DNA of 64,000 nucleotides from the NCBI RefSeq assembly GCF_002849225.1, contig NZ_PKMC01000001.1, forward strand, positions 575,588-639,587, written 5' to 3'. The position numbers and the translations under genes were made by a program. Source of the DNA: Actinomyces sp. UMB0138. Its GTDB lineage: Bacteria > Bacillota > Negativicutes > Veillonellales > Veillonellaceae. Position 1 is the first letter of the stretch; each line of letters starts with the position of its first letter. A model generated the notes under the pieces. The model had not been told where the DNA came from. It did no database searches and saw nothing but the letters and a program-made list of their open reading frames with translations. Shown in pieces: positions 50,764-60,020 of the stretch.

Positions 50764-51395
50764 GTGCGAGACTACCTGGAGTAACGGACGAGGGCGATTT
50801 TTCGGTTGGTGCAGCTCTTGGGGGAGTGCGGGGTACCCTCGAATCGGTTATTCCGGGATTGGTATTCGTCATTGTCTACGTGCTGACCTTCTCCTTGAAG
50901 GCCCCGCTAATTGGATCTGGCATCTGTGGTGCTATAGCCCTCATTGCTCGCTTAGTACAGCGGCAATCAATAAGGCAGGCACTTGTTGGCCTAGCTGGAG
51001 TGGGGATAGGGCTAGTGTGGGCGCTACTCACCGGCAATCCCGCAGATTTCTTCGCCTTCGGATTATGGCTGAACGCCATATATGGCGGGATATTCCTAAT
51101 TTCTATACTTGTGCGTCGCCCTCTTGGTACAGCGCTGGTCTGCCTGTACCGCGGAGAAAAGGTCAGTGGGGCATCACAGCGCCTCAGGCGGGCCGGGGCG
51201 TGGGCAACATGGCTTTGGGTAGTTCTATTTGGACTTCGCTTGGCAGTAGAGACACCTCTGTACCTTGCGGACCAGGTGGCAGCCTTAGGCAGCGCTAGGC
51301 TTGCCCTTGGCTTGCCACCATATATTTTGGTCGCCTACCTCAGTTGGCGTCTTCTGGCTCCTTATCTGAAGCGGGAGAAGCCACTAGCGCACTGA
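50760..51395 (+). CDS. DUF3159 membrane protein
   Basis: 211 residues, about six membrane spans, actinobacterial family of unknown function. Motifs: GGVRGTLESVIPGLVFVIVY, LVQRQSIRQALVGLAGVGIG, GLWLNAIYGGIFLISILVRRP and LRRAGAWATWLWVVLFGLRL. ATG at 50760 overlaps the OB-fold stop. The last 56 bases overlap the convergent ceoC gene, the longest tail-to-tail overlap in the window. Confidence 0.88.
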   Translation: MSARLPGVTDEGDFSVGAALGGVRGTLESVIPGLVFVIVYVLTFSLKAPLIGSGICGAIALIARLVQRQSIRQALVGLAGVGIGLVWALLTGNPADFFAFGLWLNAIYGGIFLISILVRRPLGTALVCLYRGEKVSGASQRLRRAGAWATWLWVVLFGLRLAVETPLYLADQVAALGSARLALGLPPYILVAYLSWRLLAPYLKREKPLAH

Positions 51396-52041
51396 CTTCG
51401 GCCAACACATCTGGGCCCTGGCGGTCACCGAATAGCAGCAGCAACTCGTCGCCTGCCTCAACCGTGTCATCGTCAGTCGGATTGAACGGCCTTTCATCGC
51501 GAAGGATAGCTGCCAAAACTACATCTGGAGGCAGTGCTACGTCCTTGCAGCGCATCCCTTGAATTGGGGCGTCCTTGGGGATGGTGACCGAATACATTGA
51601 AGTGGTTGATTCGTGGAACCAGAAGATCCGGACCAGCGAACCAACAGCAACGGCCTCTTCTACTAGAGCGGTCATCATGCGAGGAGTGGACACCGACACA
51701 TCGACGCCCCAAGTCTTATCGAACATCCACTCATTTTTTGGATTGTTTACCCTAGCTACGGTGTGGGGGACTCCAAACTCGGACTTGGCAAGAAGCGAGA
51801 TGACCAGGTTTGCCTTGTCGTCGCCAGTAGCGGCAACCATAAAATCGCACTCGTCTACCTTCGCCTGCGAGAGCGCATCTGGAGAACAGGCATCCGCCAA
51901 AATCCAGTCGGCCTCGGCCACAGAGGCTACCCTCATCTTGTCGGAGGACTTGTCCATAAGTGTGATCTGGTGGCCGTGGGACAGGAGCTCCGCCGCGATC
52001 GAGCGTCCGACTGAACCGGCCCCGGCAATGACGATCCTCAT
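51340..52041 (-). CDS. ceoC: Trk potassium-uptake regulatory protein, CeoC-like
   Basis: Cytoplasmic gating subunit of a Trk/Ktr-type K+ channel. 233 residues: Rossmann RCK-N domain starting MRIVIAGAGSVGRSIAAELL, with NAD(H)/nucleotide-binding acidic strand end ITLMDKS and DFMVAATGDDKANLV; then an RCK-C domain (about 140-220, ending DELLLLFGD). ATG follows directly after the ceoB stop, with GAGGA inside ceoB. No Trk membrane subunit is next to it; the KimA-like carrier lies divergent. Confidence 0.88.
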   Translation of the reverse strand: MRIVIAGAGSVGRSIAAELLSHGHQITLMDKSSDKMRVASVAEADWILADACSPDALSQAKVDECDFMVAATGDDKANLVISLLAKSEFGVPHTVARVNNPKNEWMFDKTWGVDVSVSTPRMMTALVEEAVAVGSLVRIFWFHESTTSMYSVTIPKDAPIQGMRCKDVALPPDVVLAAILRDERPFNPTDDDTVEAGDELLLLFGDRQGPDVLAEVSALVASPASDKEPEDAN

Positions 52042-52707
52042 TTATTTTTCCTCACTTTGACCGTTGGCAAGCTGATGGGACACGTCTGTCAGATTGGAGT
52101 GCTGTACTGCTATGAAAAGCTCATCGTTTTCCTGCACCACATAATCCGGGCGTGCTAAAAGGGCATTTCCCAGGCGTGAAACATATGCGACTCGTACCCC
52201 CAACGCTTTTTCGAGCTCCGCTAGGGGCCGGGTGAGCCACATCTTGGCGGGGCGAGCCCGCAAGATCTCCATGCCGTTCGTCTGGTCGGCAAAAATCACC
52301 TCAGAGTTGTCAGGGAGCATGCGGCGCAGCATTGCTCTTGAGGTCCATTTCACTGGCCCGACGGTGGCTATCCCTAAACGCTGATAAAGCTCAGCTCTTC
52401 GAGGATCATAGATACGGGCAACAACCCGCTTTACCCCGAAGGTTTCACGAGCCACCCGCGCAGACAAAATGTTGGAGTTATCCCCGTTAGATACTGCCGC
52501 GAAGGCATACGCGTCTTCGATACCTGCACGCTGGAGCGTGTCTCTATCGAATCCCACTCCCTTGACCTTCTGGCCAGAGAAATCTTTCTTGAGTTTTCGG
52601 AATGCGGCGGGGTTCTGATCGACTACGGCAACTGAGTGGCCTTGCCGGTCAAGCTCTATTGCCATTGCCGCACCAACACGGCCGGATCCCATGATCACAA
52701 AATGCAC
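52042..52707 (-). CDS. ceoB: Trk potassium-uptake regulatory protein, CeoB-like
   Basis: 221 residues, paralogue and likely partner of CeoC. RCK-N domain: HFVIMGSGRVGAAMAIELD, VAVVDQNPAAF, FAAVSNGDNSNILSARVARE and RIYDPRRAELY; RCK-C domain at the C-terminus (LARPDYVVQENDELFIAVQ). GTG at 52707 has TAGGTT exactly 6 nt upstream, so the operon ceoB-ceoC is probably leaderless. It is divergent from the KimA-like gene over 86 bp, also leaderless in appearance. Confidence 0.88.
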   Translation of the reverse strand: MHFVIMGSGRVGAAMAIELDRQGHSVAVVDQNPAAFRKLKKDFSGQKVKGVGFDRDTLQRAGIEDAYAFAAVSNGDNSNILSARVARETFGVKRVVARIYDPRRAELYQRLGIATVGPVKWTSRAMLRRMLPDNSEVIFADQTNGMEILRARPAKMWLTRPLAELEKALGVRVAYVSRLGNALLARPDYVVQENDELFIAVQHSNLTDVSHQLANGQSEEK

Positions 52708-52713
52708 GGCTCT

Positions 52714-52719
52714 AACCTA
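52714..52719 (-). promoter_or_regulatory. -10 element of a probable leaderless ceoB promoter
   Basis: Minus strand TAGGTT then AGAGCC then GTG (52707): a 6-nt gap. Confidence 0.5.
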
Positions 52720-52781
52720 CCCTGGGGATTGCAAAAACAAAAGCAAAATGCCGCGCTGTTTCACTTGCGTTGGGAAGAGTG

Positions 52782-52787
52782 TAGATT
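52782..52787 (+). promoter_or_regulatory. -10 element of a probable leaderless APC transporter promoter
   Basis: TAGATT then ATCGGC then GTG (52794): a 6-nt gap. Faces the ceoB hexamer across about 60 bp. Confidence 0.5.
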
Positions 52788-52793
52788 ATCGGC

Positions 52794-54809
52794 GTGACCC
52801 AATACTTAGACGGGATAAAAAGAGTCCTCTTAGGCAGGCCCATGCGTTCGGACGCACTGGGCAATACTCTGTTGCCAAAGAGGATCGCGCTGCCAGTTTT
52901 TGCCTCGGATGCGCTCTCCTCGGTTGCCTATGCGCCGGATGAAATCTTACTGACACTTTCCTTTGCCGGGCTCGGCGTGACTGCGCTTTCACCAGCGGTA
53001 GGACTTGCGGTGGTCGTTCTGTTGGTGGTGGTAGTAGCTAGTTACCGCCAGACCGTGAAAGCCTACCCATCCGGCGGTGGCGACTACGAAGTGGCTACAA
53101 AGAATCTGGGCGGAACTGCCGGGCTAGTAGTAGCGTCTGCACTACTGGTGGATTACGTATTGACGGTCGCGGTCTCAATCTCGTCCGGTGCACAGTACCT
53201 ATCCGCCACTTTTCCTGTGTTAGCCGGCAGTGAGGCGCTCATTGGTTCGCTTATTATCGCAGTGTTAGCGTTGCTTAATTTGCGCGGTATGCGCGAGTCG
53301 GGCAAGGCATTTGCTATTCCTACTTATCTGTACCTGGTAGCGATCGGCGCGATGATCTGTACAGGTATATTCCAGTGGGCTACAGGATCCATCGGACATG
53401 CACCTACCGCGATGTATGAGATTGCGCCCAAGGCTCAATACTCCGCTGGTCTAGTTGGCATCGGGGGAGCCATTTTGATGCTCCGCGCTTTCTCGTCAGG
53501 TTGTGCAGCCTTGACGGGGGTGGAAGCGATTGCCAATGGTGTTCCAGCCTTCAAGAAGCCAAAGTCGAAAAATGCTGCCACTACGCTAGCGCTACTTGGG
53601 ACCATTTCGGCGGCTATGCTCATGTCAATTCTGCTGCTAGCAGGTAAGACCGGTGTACGGTCAGTTGAAAACCCAGCTACCGATCTACTCGTTAACGGCA
53701 AGCCTGTGGGCACAGGGATCAGCGTGGATCCGGTCATTGGGCAGCTAGCAGCTACCATTTTTGCCAATGCCAAGCCGATGTTCTACCTGGTTACTATCGT
53801 CACTGGTCTGATCCTGGTTCTGGCTGCGAATACCGCTTTCAATGGTTTTCCGCAGCTGGCGCAGGTACTGGCGCGGGATTCCTTCCTACCTCGGCAGCTC
53901 TACAATCGTGGCGATCGCCTGTCCTATTCAAACGGCATCTTGGTCCTAGCAACCGGGGCAATTGTCTTGGTTCTTTCCTTCGATGCCCAAGTGACTCGCC
54001 TGATCCAGCTGTACATCGTTGGGGTGTTCATCGCCTTTACTACTTCCCAGTTGGGCATGGTCGTGCACTGGAGCCGTGAGCTGTCGGTATCTACAGATGC
54101 CGATGCCAGGACTGCCATGAAGCGCTCCCGGGTCGTGAACGTTATTGGCTTCTTGATTTCTGGTGCGGTGCTAATCATTGTCATGGCCACTAAGTTCATC
54201 CACGGGGCATGGATGGCATTGCTTCTTATGGCTTTGGTGTTTGCCATCATGATGGGCATACGGAAGCATTACCGGACGGCAAATGAGGAGCTTGAAGTTC
54301 CCGACTACCAGGGGGCATTGGCCTTGCCCTCACGCGTACACGCAGTGGTCCTGGTATCGAACCTGCATCAACCTGCAATGCGCGCCATCTCCTATGCGAG
54401 GGCGACATCGCCCTCTACCTTAGAATTGCTTACCGTCGACATTGATCCGGATAGCACAAGGGGATTGAAGGAACAGTGGAAGGCCTCAGCAGTGCCGGTG
54501 CCACTAACCGTGCTTGCCTCTCCTTTCCGAGATATAACCGGACCCGTGGTCCAATACGTGCGAAACCTTCGCAAGTCTTCCCCGCGGGACCTCGTGGTGG
54601 TCTATATCCCGGAATACCTAGTAGCACACTGGTGGGAGTCTGCGCTTCATAACCATTCGGCGACAAGGCTGCGCGTGCGCCTACAATTTGTCCCAGGTGT
54701 AGTGATGGCGACAGTCCCTTGGCAGCTGACTGGTGCCTATGACCACGTTGCTAAGCCGGGCGCCAACTCCACCATTAATCCCCCAGAACAAAGTAGGAAA
54801 GAAGCCTAA
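52794..54809 (+). CDS. APC-superfamily transporter, KimA-like
   Basis: 671 residues: about twelve membrane spans, then a cytoplasmic domain of about 170 residues (from 500: VHAVVLVSNLHQPAMRAISY). N-terminal motifs LPVFASDALSSVAYAPDEIL, YPSGGGDYEVATKNLG and GVEAIANGVPAF resemble the KimA (YdaO) potassium importers, which are controlled by c-di-AMP through the cytoplasmic part. Its place divergent from the CeoB/CeoC K+ regulators supports potassium over amino acids, but this is inference. GTG at 52794. The stop shares a base with the next ATG. Confidence 0.85.
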   Translation: MTQYLDGIKRVLLGRPMRSDALGNTLLPKRIALPVFASDALSSVAYAPDEILLTLSFAGLGVTALSPAVGLAVVVLLVVVVASYRQTVKAYPSGGGDYEVATKNLGGTAGLVVASALLVDYVLTVAVSISSGAQYLSATFPVLAGSEALIGSLIIAVLALLNLRGMRESGKAFAIPTYLYLVAIGAMICTGIFQWATGSIGHAPTAMYEIAPKAQYSAGLVGIGGAILMLRAFSSGCAALTGVEAIANGVPAFKKPKSKNAATTLALLGTISAAMLMSILLLAGKTGVRSVENPATDLLVNGKPVGTGISVDPVIGQLAATIFANAKPMFYLVTIVTGLILVLAANTAFNGFPQLAQVLARDSFLPRQLYNRGDRLSYSNGILVLATGAIVLVLSFDAQVTRLIQLYIVGVFIAFTTSQLGMVVHWSRELSVSTDADARTAMKRSRVVNVIGFLISGAVLIIVMATKFIHGAWMALLLMALVFAIMMGIRKHYRTANEELEVPDYQGALALPSRVHAVVLVSNLHQPAMRAISYARATSPSTLELLTVDIDPDSTRGLKEQWKASAVPVPLTVLASPFRDITGPVVQYVRNLRKSSPRDLVVVYIPEYLVAHWWESALHNHSATRLRVRLQFVPGVVMATVPWQLTGAYDHVAKPGANSTINPPEQSRKEA

Positions 54810-56026
54810 TGGGCGACATTGTAGAACTTAAGATTGAAAGCCCGGCCCATGGCGGCGAGTGCATCGGGAGACTAGATGGAAAAGTCATTCTAGTTTCCGG
54901 TGCTATTCCCGGGGAGCGCGTAAGAGCTCGGATTCTAAAGTCTAAAAAGAACCTAGCGTGGGCAAAGACAGTGGAGGTACTGTCTGCTTCTCCGGAGCGA
55001 ATCAGCCACATTTGGCCTCTGGCAGAGAAAGAGGGGATCGGCGGAGTCGAGCTAGGGCATGTCTCCCTCGAAGGGGGAATGGCATGGAAGAAAGCCGTGA
55101 TTGCCGATCAGACTCGGAGAATAGGCGGCAGTGATGCTGCAGCGGCTCTGAAGCAGCTAGACATGCAGATAGAGCCGGGTGCCTCTAAGGGACTTCACCA
55201 GCGCATAAGGGTGGAGTTTGAGGTCAATGAACAAGGGCAAGCCAGTATGTATAGGGCTGGCAGCCATGAACTAGTCCCAATTGATTCCATGCCCCTTGCA
55301 AACGAGCAGATCAACGCACTTGGGCTGTTCGGCACAGACCAGTGGGAATTCGTGCCCGGTGATCGTATACGCGTCGTTGCCTCCAGCGCAGATGCTCCGA
55401 AGATTGTTGCGAATAAGAACGTTTGGGGACCGGACGGTGAGCCTGCAACCCCGGTGGTGAAATATCCCCTGAGTGGACCTGTGCACCCCGGCGGGGAAGA
55501 TGAAGTAATTCTTCGGGCAATGGCCACCGATTTTTGGCAGGCCCATGTCAATGCGCCTCACCTGCTTTTCAGTGAGGTTATGGAGGCAGTAGGAGAAGAT
55601 CCCGGGAGGGTGATTGAGCTATTTTCCGGCTCCGGGCTATTTACGGTTGGCCTTGCCAATAGGGCGCAGTCGCTGCAAACCTTTGAAGGAGGACGAAGCG
55701 CAGTAACTTCTGCCCAGAAGAATCTACGTGCGTTGGGCTTGCAGGCGCAGGTTGTGCAAGCGCGCATAAATGCGAAGACCTTGGCTAATTCGCAGGCAGA
55801 TACCTTCGTGCTGGATCCGCCCCGTGCGGGAGCGGGACGCGAGCTGATCCATGCCATGGCAACCGCGGGAGCGAAGAAGATTGTGCATGTTGCATGCGAC
55901 GTCGCAGCAATGGCCCGAGATGCAAGCTACTACCTTGCAGAAGGCTATTCCTGGACGAGAGCGCAGGCATTTGACCTGTTCCCGTACACTCACCATGTCG
56001 AGCAGGTGAGCGTCTTCGAAAAGTAG
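54809..56026 (+). CDS. TrmA/RumA-family RNA (uracil-5-)-methyltransferase
   Basis: SAM-dependent methyltransferase acting on uracil in tRNA or rRNA. 405 residues: N-terminal TRAM domain (about 1-58), a central part, then the methyltransferase domain with VIELFSGSGLFTVGLA, FVLDPPRAG, catalytic Cys in HVACDVAAMARD, and a C-terminal DLFPYTHHVEQVSVFEK with the conserved Glu. The four Fe-S cysteines of RumA are absent, as in the actinobacterial branch. ATG overlaps the transporter stop (TAATG), with TAGGAAAG upstream. Confidence 0.9.
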   Translation: MGDIVELKIESPAHGGECIGRLDGKVILVSGAIPGERVRARILKSKKNLAWAKTVEVLSASPERISHIWPLAEKEGIGGVELGHVSLEGGMAWKKAVIADQTRRIGGSDAAAALKQLDMQIEPGASKGLHQRIRVEFEVNEQGQASMYRAGSHELVPIDSMPLANEQINALGLFGTDQWEFVPGDRIRVVASSADAPKIVANKNVWGPDGEPATPVVKYPLSGPVHPGGEDEVILRAMATDFWQAHVNAPHLLFSEVMEAVGEDPGRVIELFSGSGLFTVGLANRAQSLQTFEGGRSAVTSAQKNLRALGLQAQVVQARINAKTLANSQADTFVLDPPRAGAGRELIHAMATAGAKKIVHVACDVAAMARDASYYLAEGYSWTRAQAFDLFPYTHHVEQVSVFEK

Positions 56027-56050
56027 CACTGTCCAAGTTGGACAGTGCTC
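56025..56050. terminator. Hairpin between the methyltransferase and ClC genes
   Basis: AGCACTGTCC (56025-56034) and GGACAGTGCT (56041-56050) form a 10-bp stem with an AAGTTG loop, starting inside the methyltransferase stop. No T run on the plus strand. Confidence 0.6.
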
Positions 56051-56072
56051 ACCCCAGCTTGGGAGCGGATGC

Positions 56073-57884
56073 CTATCGGAAGTATTTTCGAGCGCCGGGG
56101 TGCTTTTCGAGCCACCTGGAACCCCACGAGCTTTGTTTGCCCGCTGCGATTGCTCGCCTTTGCTCGCGATACATCCTGCTGACTAGCGCACGCTGGGAAA
56201 TCCACCCGATAGCTTTCCCGTCCTCGATCACGGGTACCGCGCTCATGCGGGAATTTAGCATCACGGACAGCACTTCCGAGGGCAGATCTGCTGACAGAAC
56301 GTGAGAAGTATCGAGTTGGGCTTCGCCGATTACCGCATCCTCATCGGCTCCCTGCGCAGCACTGAGGGCTAGTGGGGTCGCCAAACCGACAAAATTGCCT
56401 TCCTTGTCGGTTACCAGGGCCGTTGATTCCCCGGTGCGGTGAAGCTGGGTTAGGGCAGACTTCACTGATTCTGCGGAATCGAGTGTGAGGGGCACCGGTT
56501 CCATCAGCTCCTTGGCAGCGTGCCTACCGACAAGGGTGTGGTCGACCGGCTCGTCAAGAGTGTCGCCGCGCCTAAATAGCTTGGCTGTGTAGATCGTTTC
56601 GCGGGTTAGGAATCGCGAAATTCCCACAGCAATCACCACGGCTAGCATCACGGGCAGGATCAGGTCGTACTGCCCGGTCATCTCGACAATAATTAGAACC
56701 GCTGTGATCGGTGCTCGAGCCGCCCCTGCGAATGCTGCGGCCATTCCAATTACGCCCAGGGTCCCGATGAATAGTGGATCGTCCGGAGAGATCAGCTCGC
56801 CAACGATGGCTCCGGTTATTGCACCGACAAACAGGGAAGGAGCAAAGACTCCGCCAGAACCGCCGATTGCAATGGTGTAAGAGGTGAAGAGTATGCGTGC
56901 AACGAGCAGGGCGGCAAGCATCCCAATAGTATATTTGCCTGTCAGCGCATTCACTTGGATGGGGTAACCAGAACCGTACATGTAAGGGAAGACCAGTAGG
57001 GCCAGTCCTAGCAGCACGGATCCAATTGCCGGACGAGCCCATTCGGGACCGCGATAAACCCAGTTCACCGCGTCCTCAAGTGCGTACAGAATCTTTGAAA
57101 ATGCTAGCCCTGCCAGGCCTGCAAGAATCCCCACCGCTGCTGCGGGGGCCAGTGCAATGTCACTGTCCCAAGACAAATTTTGAGGAAGCGCGACCACGGG
57201 AGTATTGCCGATGAAATAGTGTGAAACTATTGAAGCGGAGACAGATGCCACCACGGCCATGCCGAAGGTCTCGGCAGAAAACTTTACTAGGATCACTTCT
57301 AGAGCAAACATTGCTCCTGCCAGGGGCGCGTTAAAGGTGGCAGCGATTCCGGCGCCGGCGCCCACTCCTGCCAGCAAGATAATGCGCTGACTAGGCAGTC
57401 CCGTCAGGGTAGCAAGCTTGGAACCGATAGCGGCTCCCACCTGGGCAATTGGACCTTCTCGGCCTACTGAGCCGCCACCGCCCAGCGTCATGGCACTGGC
57501 AATGATCTTTACGATGGCGATGCGACCGGGAATGCGACCACCTTTGCGGCGAACTGCCAGCATTATCTCCGGGATTCCGTGGCCTCTGGCTGTGGGAGCC
57601 CACTTCTGGATGAGGGGACCGTACAGGAGCGCCGAAAGAACGGGGACAATCAGCAAAAACCATGTGCCCACCCCAAGATAGCCGTGGGAAGCTCCCGGAT
57701 GTTCGGTGTAGTCGGTATAGCCCGTCATCAGATAGGTCCACCCGGCTATGCACCAATGGAATACCACGGAAGCGAGCCCACAGGTCAGCCCGACGACGCC
57801 TGCCATAATGGCGAGGGCGAAGCGGTGGTCGCGGATAAGTTTAGTAAACCAACTTCTGTTCGATTCGCTAGGGGTGGGGCTCAT
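56073..57884 (-). CDS. ClC-family chloride channel/antiporter with CBS domains
   Basis: Integral-membrane anion transporter, 603 residues. Selectivity motifs are in order: ARGHGIPEIM, GGGGSVGREGPIAQVGAAIG (the Glu of GREGP is the gating residue) and GGSGGVFAPSLFVGA. A C-terminal pair of CBS domains (about 450-580) should sense nucleotides. Both channel and H+/Cl- exchange modes exist in the family; sequence does not decide. Start ATG 57884 overlaps the stop of the S9 peptidase gene (ATGA), with GAAGG upstream, so the two form an operon. Confidence 0.92.
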   Translation of the reverse strand: MSPTPSESNRSWFTKLIRDHRFALAIMAGVVGLTCGLASVVFHWCIAGWTYLMTGYTDYTEHPGASHGYLGVGTWFLLIVPVLSALLYGPLIQKWAPTARGHGIPEIMLAVRRKGGRIPGRIAIVKIIASAMTLGGGGSVGREGPIAQVGAAIGSKLATLTGLPSQRIILLAGVGAGAGIAATFNAPLAGAMFALEVILVKFSAETFGMAVVASVSASIVSHYFIGNTPVVALPQNLSWDSDIALAPAAAVGILAGLAGLAFSKILYALEDAVNWVYRGPEWARPAIGSVLLGLALLVFPYMYGSGYPIQVNALTGKYTIGMLAALLVARILFTSYTIAIGGSGGVFAPSLFVGAITGAIVGELISPDDPLFIGTLGVIGMAAAFAGAARAPITAVLIIVEMTGQYDLILPVMLAVVIAVGISRFLTRETIYTAKLFRRGDTLDEPVDHTLVGRHAAKELMEPVPLTLDSAESVKSALTQLHRTGESTALVTDKEGNFVGLATPLALSAAQGADEDAVIGEAQLDTSHVLSADLPSEVLSVMLNSRMSAVPVIEDGKAIGWISQRALVSRMYREQRRAIAAGKQSSWGSRWLEKHPGARKYFR

Positions 57885-59869
57885 GCCTTCTTGAGTCCCC
57901 AGACCTGGCGATAGAAGTCAAGTTCCCTTTGCAGAGAACCGCCGATCGAGGAAGCTTTAGTCAAGCGGTGGCCTTCGCCAGTAAACTCAGCGGATTCCAC
58001 AGTGGTGCCATTTGCCTGCAGGGCTTGCGCCATTTGGCGTACTTGGTCGACAGGGACGATGGGATCGTCAGTGCCGTGGATGAAGAGTGTACTGGCGCTG
58101 ATCTGGTCTGCCCAGGTGATGGGGGAGCGTTCCTTCCATTTTGGATCGTCATCTGCTGTGGCCCCAAGCAGGGCACCAAGATATTCGGAAGCGAACTTGT
58201 GGGCATGGTCGCGAACATTTTCCAAGTCACAAATACCGTGGCGCGAGCAAACTGCGGTGAACAAATTTGATTTCGCAGCCGCTAGTAGCGCGGTAGTGGC
58301 ACCAGTACTAGAACCTCTAATTGCAATCTTGTCTTTGTCTACCTTGCCTTGTTCTATAAGCAGGCGAACCCCACTAATGACATCGTCGACGTCGTAGATA
58401 CCCCAATTACCAAGAAGACAGTCGCGGTAGGCACGGCCGTAACCTGTAGAACCACGGAAATTCACGTCGAGCACTGCGAAACCGCGATTCGTCCAGTACT
58501 GGCGCTCAAGATTTAGGCCGGCGCGATTAGCACTAGTGGGACCGTCGTGAACCGTAACAATCAGCGGGGGCTTGTCCCGCTTAGGGCCTTTGAAAGCGGC
58601 AGAGGTGGGGACAAAGAAGAACCCATGGCACGCTGAGCCATCCGTGTTCTTCCATGTAAGGGACTGCGGGGAAGAAATATCTTCCTTAGGAAGCGGAGAT
58701 TCGATAGCGCGGCGAATAACCGTTGCCTTTGCGTCCAGAATTTGCACTATCGAAGCGGGTTCTTGCTCTGAATCTGCCAGCAGCACTACGCGCCCGTCAT
58801 CGCAACACACGTTGCCGGCTGGAGCCCACCCGGTCTCCCAAGTTTCCAGTTGCCCGTTGTCTAGCCGAATCGCACCTAGTGCGAAGTGGCCATCTTCGCT
58901 CCAACCAGCTACCAAGTGGTCATGGTCCAAGTTGTCATAGGAGTGCAAGCCGAGACGCCATTCAGGAGCCGAGAAGGCCTTCTGCGAGGGGTGGAGCGCC
59001 CGCGTCCGAAGGTTCTTCTTCCAGTCTCCGCTAGCAATTCCCTGGGCGGTGTTTGCACCCACGAACCCTTCTGTGCGATACAAATTTGCCCAGCCGGAGG
59101 AATCGTCGACGTGGATCAAGTCGTCATTCAAAGACCACCTAGGCTGCGTCACCGATACTTCCGGATCATCCAGCAGCACCATGTGATCAGCAAAGTCGCC
59201 CTCGAAAGTAAGAGGCGCAACGTGGAGCGCAGCTTGATTCCAGTTCATCTGTGGACGGTTCCAAGTAATGAAGGCAAGGAACTCTCCGGCATTCGACAGC
59301 GCCGGGGAGGCGACGAAATCGTCCTCGTTCCACAGCACCTTAATGTTGGAAGATTCCCTAGCAGCGCTCCCGTCCAGAGGCACAGAAACCAGCTTGTTGG
59401 CAACGGACTGGGCGCCCGTATGGTCCTCGAGCACAGCGAAGACAACCCCACGAACCGGGTCTACAGTCATGTCTGCAAAGCGGTATGCCACCTTCGGGGT
59501 TAGGCGCCTGAGTCCCGCCGAAGGATTATCTAGGTCGAATTTGTAAAGGCAGCCATCACCGCCGTGAGAAACCACGATCAGATTATCGATGACGGTGTAT
59601 GCCTTCCCGCCGTAGTCATGAACCTTGGTACGCACATCCACTAGTTCGGAATCGGGAGTCATCGGGAGAACCTCTTCAGTTCGCCCATCCATCCGCCGCC
59701 GCAGAAGTACGTTACGGCCCTCCTGAGCAGAACGGGTTTCTACCCAGTAGGTGTCGTCTCCGGATACGCGCACCTGAGAAAGGCGGAACGAGCGCCTGTT
59801 CAAAACTTCAGTGGTTAACTCCGACGTCCAGGTCCCGTAAGGGGATACTTTCAAGGTTTCTTCGCTCAT
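57881..59869 (-). CDS. S9-family prolyl oligopeptidase-like serine peptidase
   Basis: 662 residues, no signal peptide, so a cytoplasmic peptidase. An N-terminal beta-propeller of about 400 residues precedes an alpha/beta-hydrolase domain with the nucleophile in IAIRGSSTGATTALL, the Asp in FIHGTDDPIVPVDQ and the His in FTGEGHRLTK. GSSTGA replaces the commoner GGSYGG. Start ATG 59869 is preferred over 59926; TAAACT lies 7 nt upstream and there is no ribosome site. It is the first gene of a unit with the ClC gene. Confidence 0.88.
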   Translation of the reverse strand: MSEETLKVSPYGTWTSELTTEVLNRRSFRLSQVRVSGDDTYWVETRSAQEGRNVLLRRRMDGRTEEVLPMTPDSELVDVRTKVHDYGGKAYTVIDNLIVVSHGGDGCLYKFDLDNPSAGLRRLTPKVAYRFADMTVDPVRGVVFAVLEDHTGAQSVANKLVSVPLDGSAARESSNIKVLWNEDDFVASPALSNAGEFLAFITWNRPQMNWNQAALHVAPLTFEGDFADHMVLLDDPEVSVTQPRWSLNDDLIHVDDSSGWANLYRTEGFVGANTAQGIASGDWKKNLRTRALHPSQKAFSAPEWRLGLHSYDNLDHDHLVAGWSEDGHFALGAIRLDNGQLETWETGWAPAGNVCCDDGRVVLLADSEQEPASIVQILDAKATVIRRAIESPLPKEDISSPQSLTWKNTDGSACHGFFFVPTSAAFKGPKRDKPPLIVTVHDGPTSANRAGLNLERQYWTNRGFAVLDVNFRGSTGYGRAYRDCLLGNWGIYDVDDVISGVRLLIEQGKVDKDKIAIRGSSTGATTALLAAAKSNLFTAVCSRHGICDLENVRDHAHKFASEYLGALLGATADDDPKWKERSPITWADQISASTLFIHGTDDPIVPVDQVRQMAQALQANGTTVESAEFTGEGHRLTKASSIGGSLQRELDFYRQVWGLKKA

Positions 59870-59876
59870 GGTATCT

Positions 59877-59882
59877 AGTTTA
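59877..59882 (-). promoter_or_regulatory. -10 element for the S9 peptidase gene
   Basis: Minus strand TAAACT ends 7 nt before the ATG at 59869. Confidence 0.4.
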
Positions 59883-59965
59883 GAGCCATGGCTAACATTT
59901 TTGTGCTGCGGGCTTGATATTGCCAAAATCCTGACAGAAAAATCTACTATTGCATGGAGCTACAT

Positions 59966-59994
59966 TTTACGCACTAGGCACCGGCGTTTAGACT
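59966..59994 (+). promoter_or_regulatory. Promoter of dxs
   Basis: TTTACG (59966-59971), 17-bp spacer, TAGACT (59989-59994). The leader is about 20 nt and carries the ribosome site. Confidence 0.6.
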
Positions 59995-60020
59995 GGATTG
60001 TCTAGGTAGTCGGAGGAAAC

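Noticed and set aside
58886..59503. 205-codon plus-strand frame inside the S9 peptidase gene
   Set aside because: Antisense shadow without ribosome site or recognisable family.
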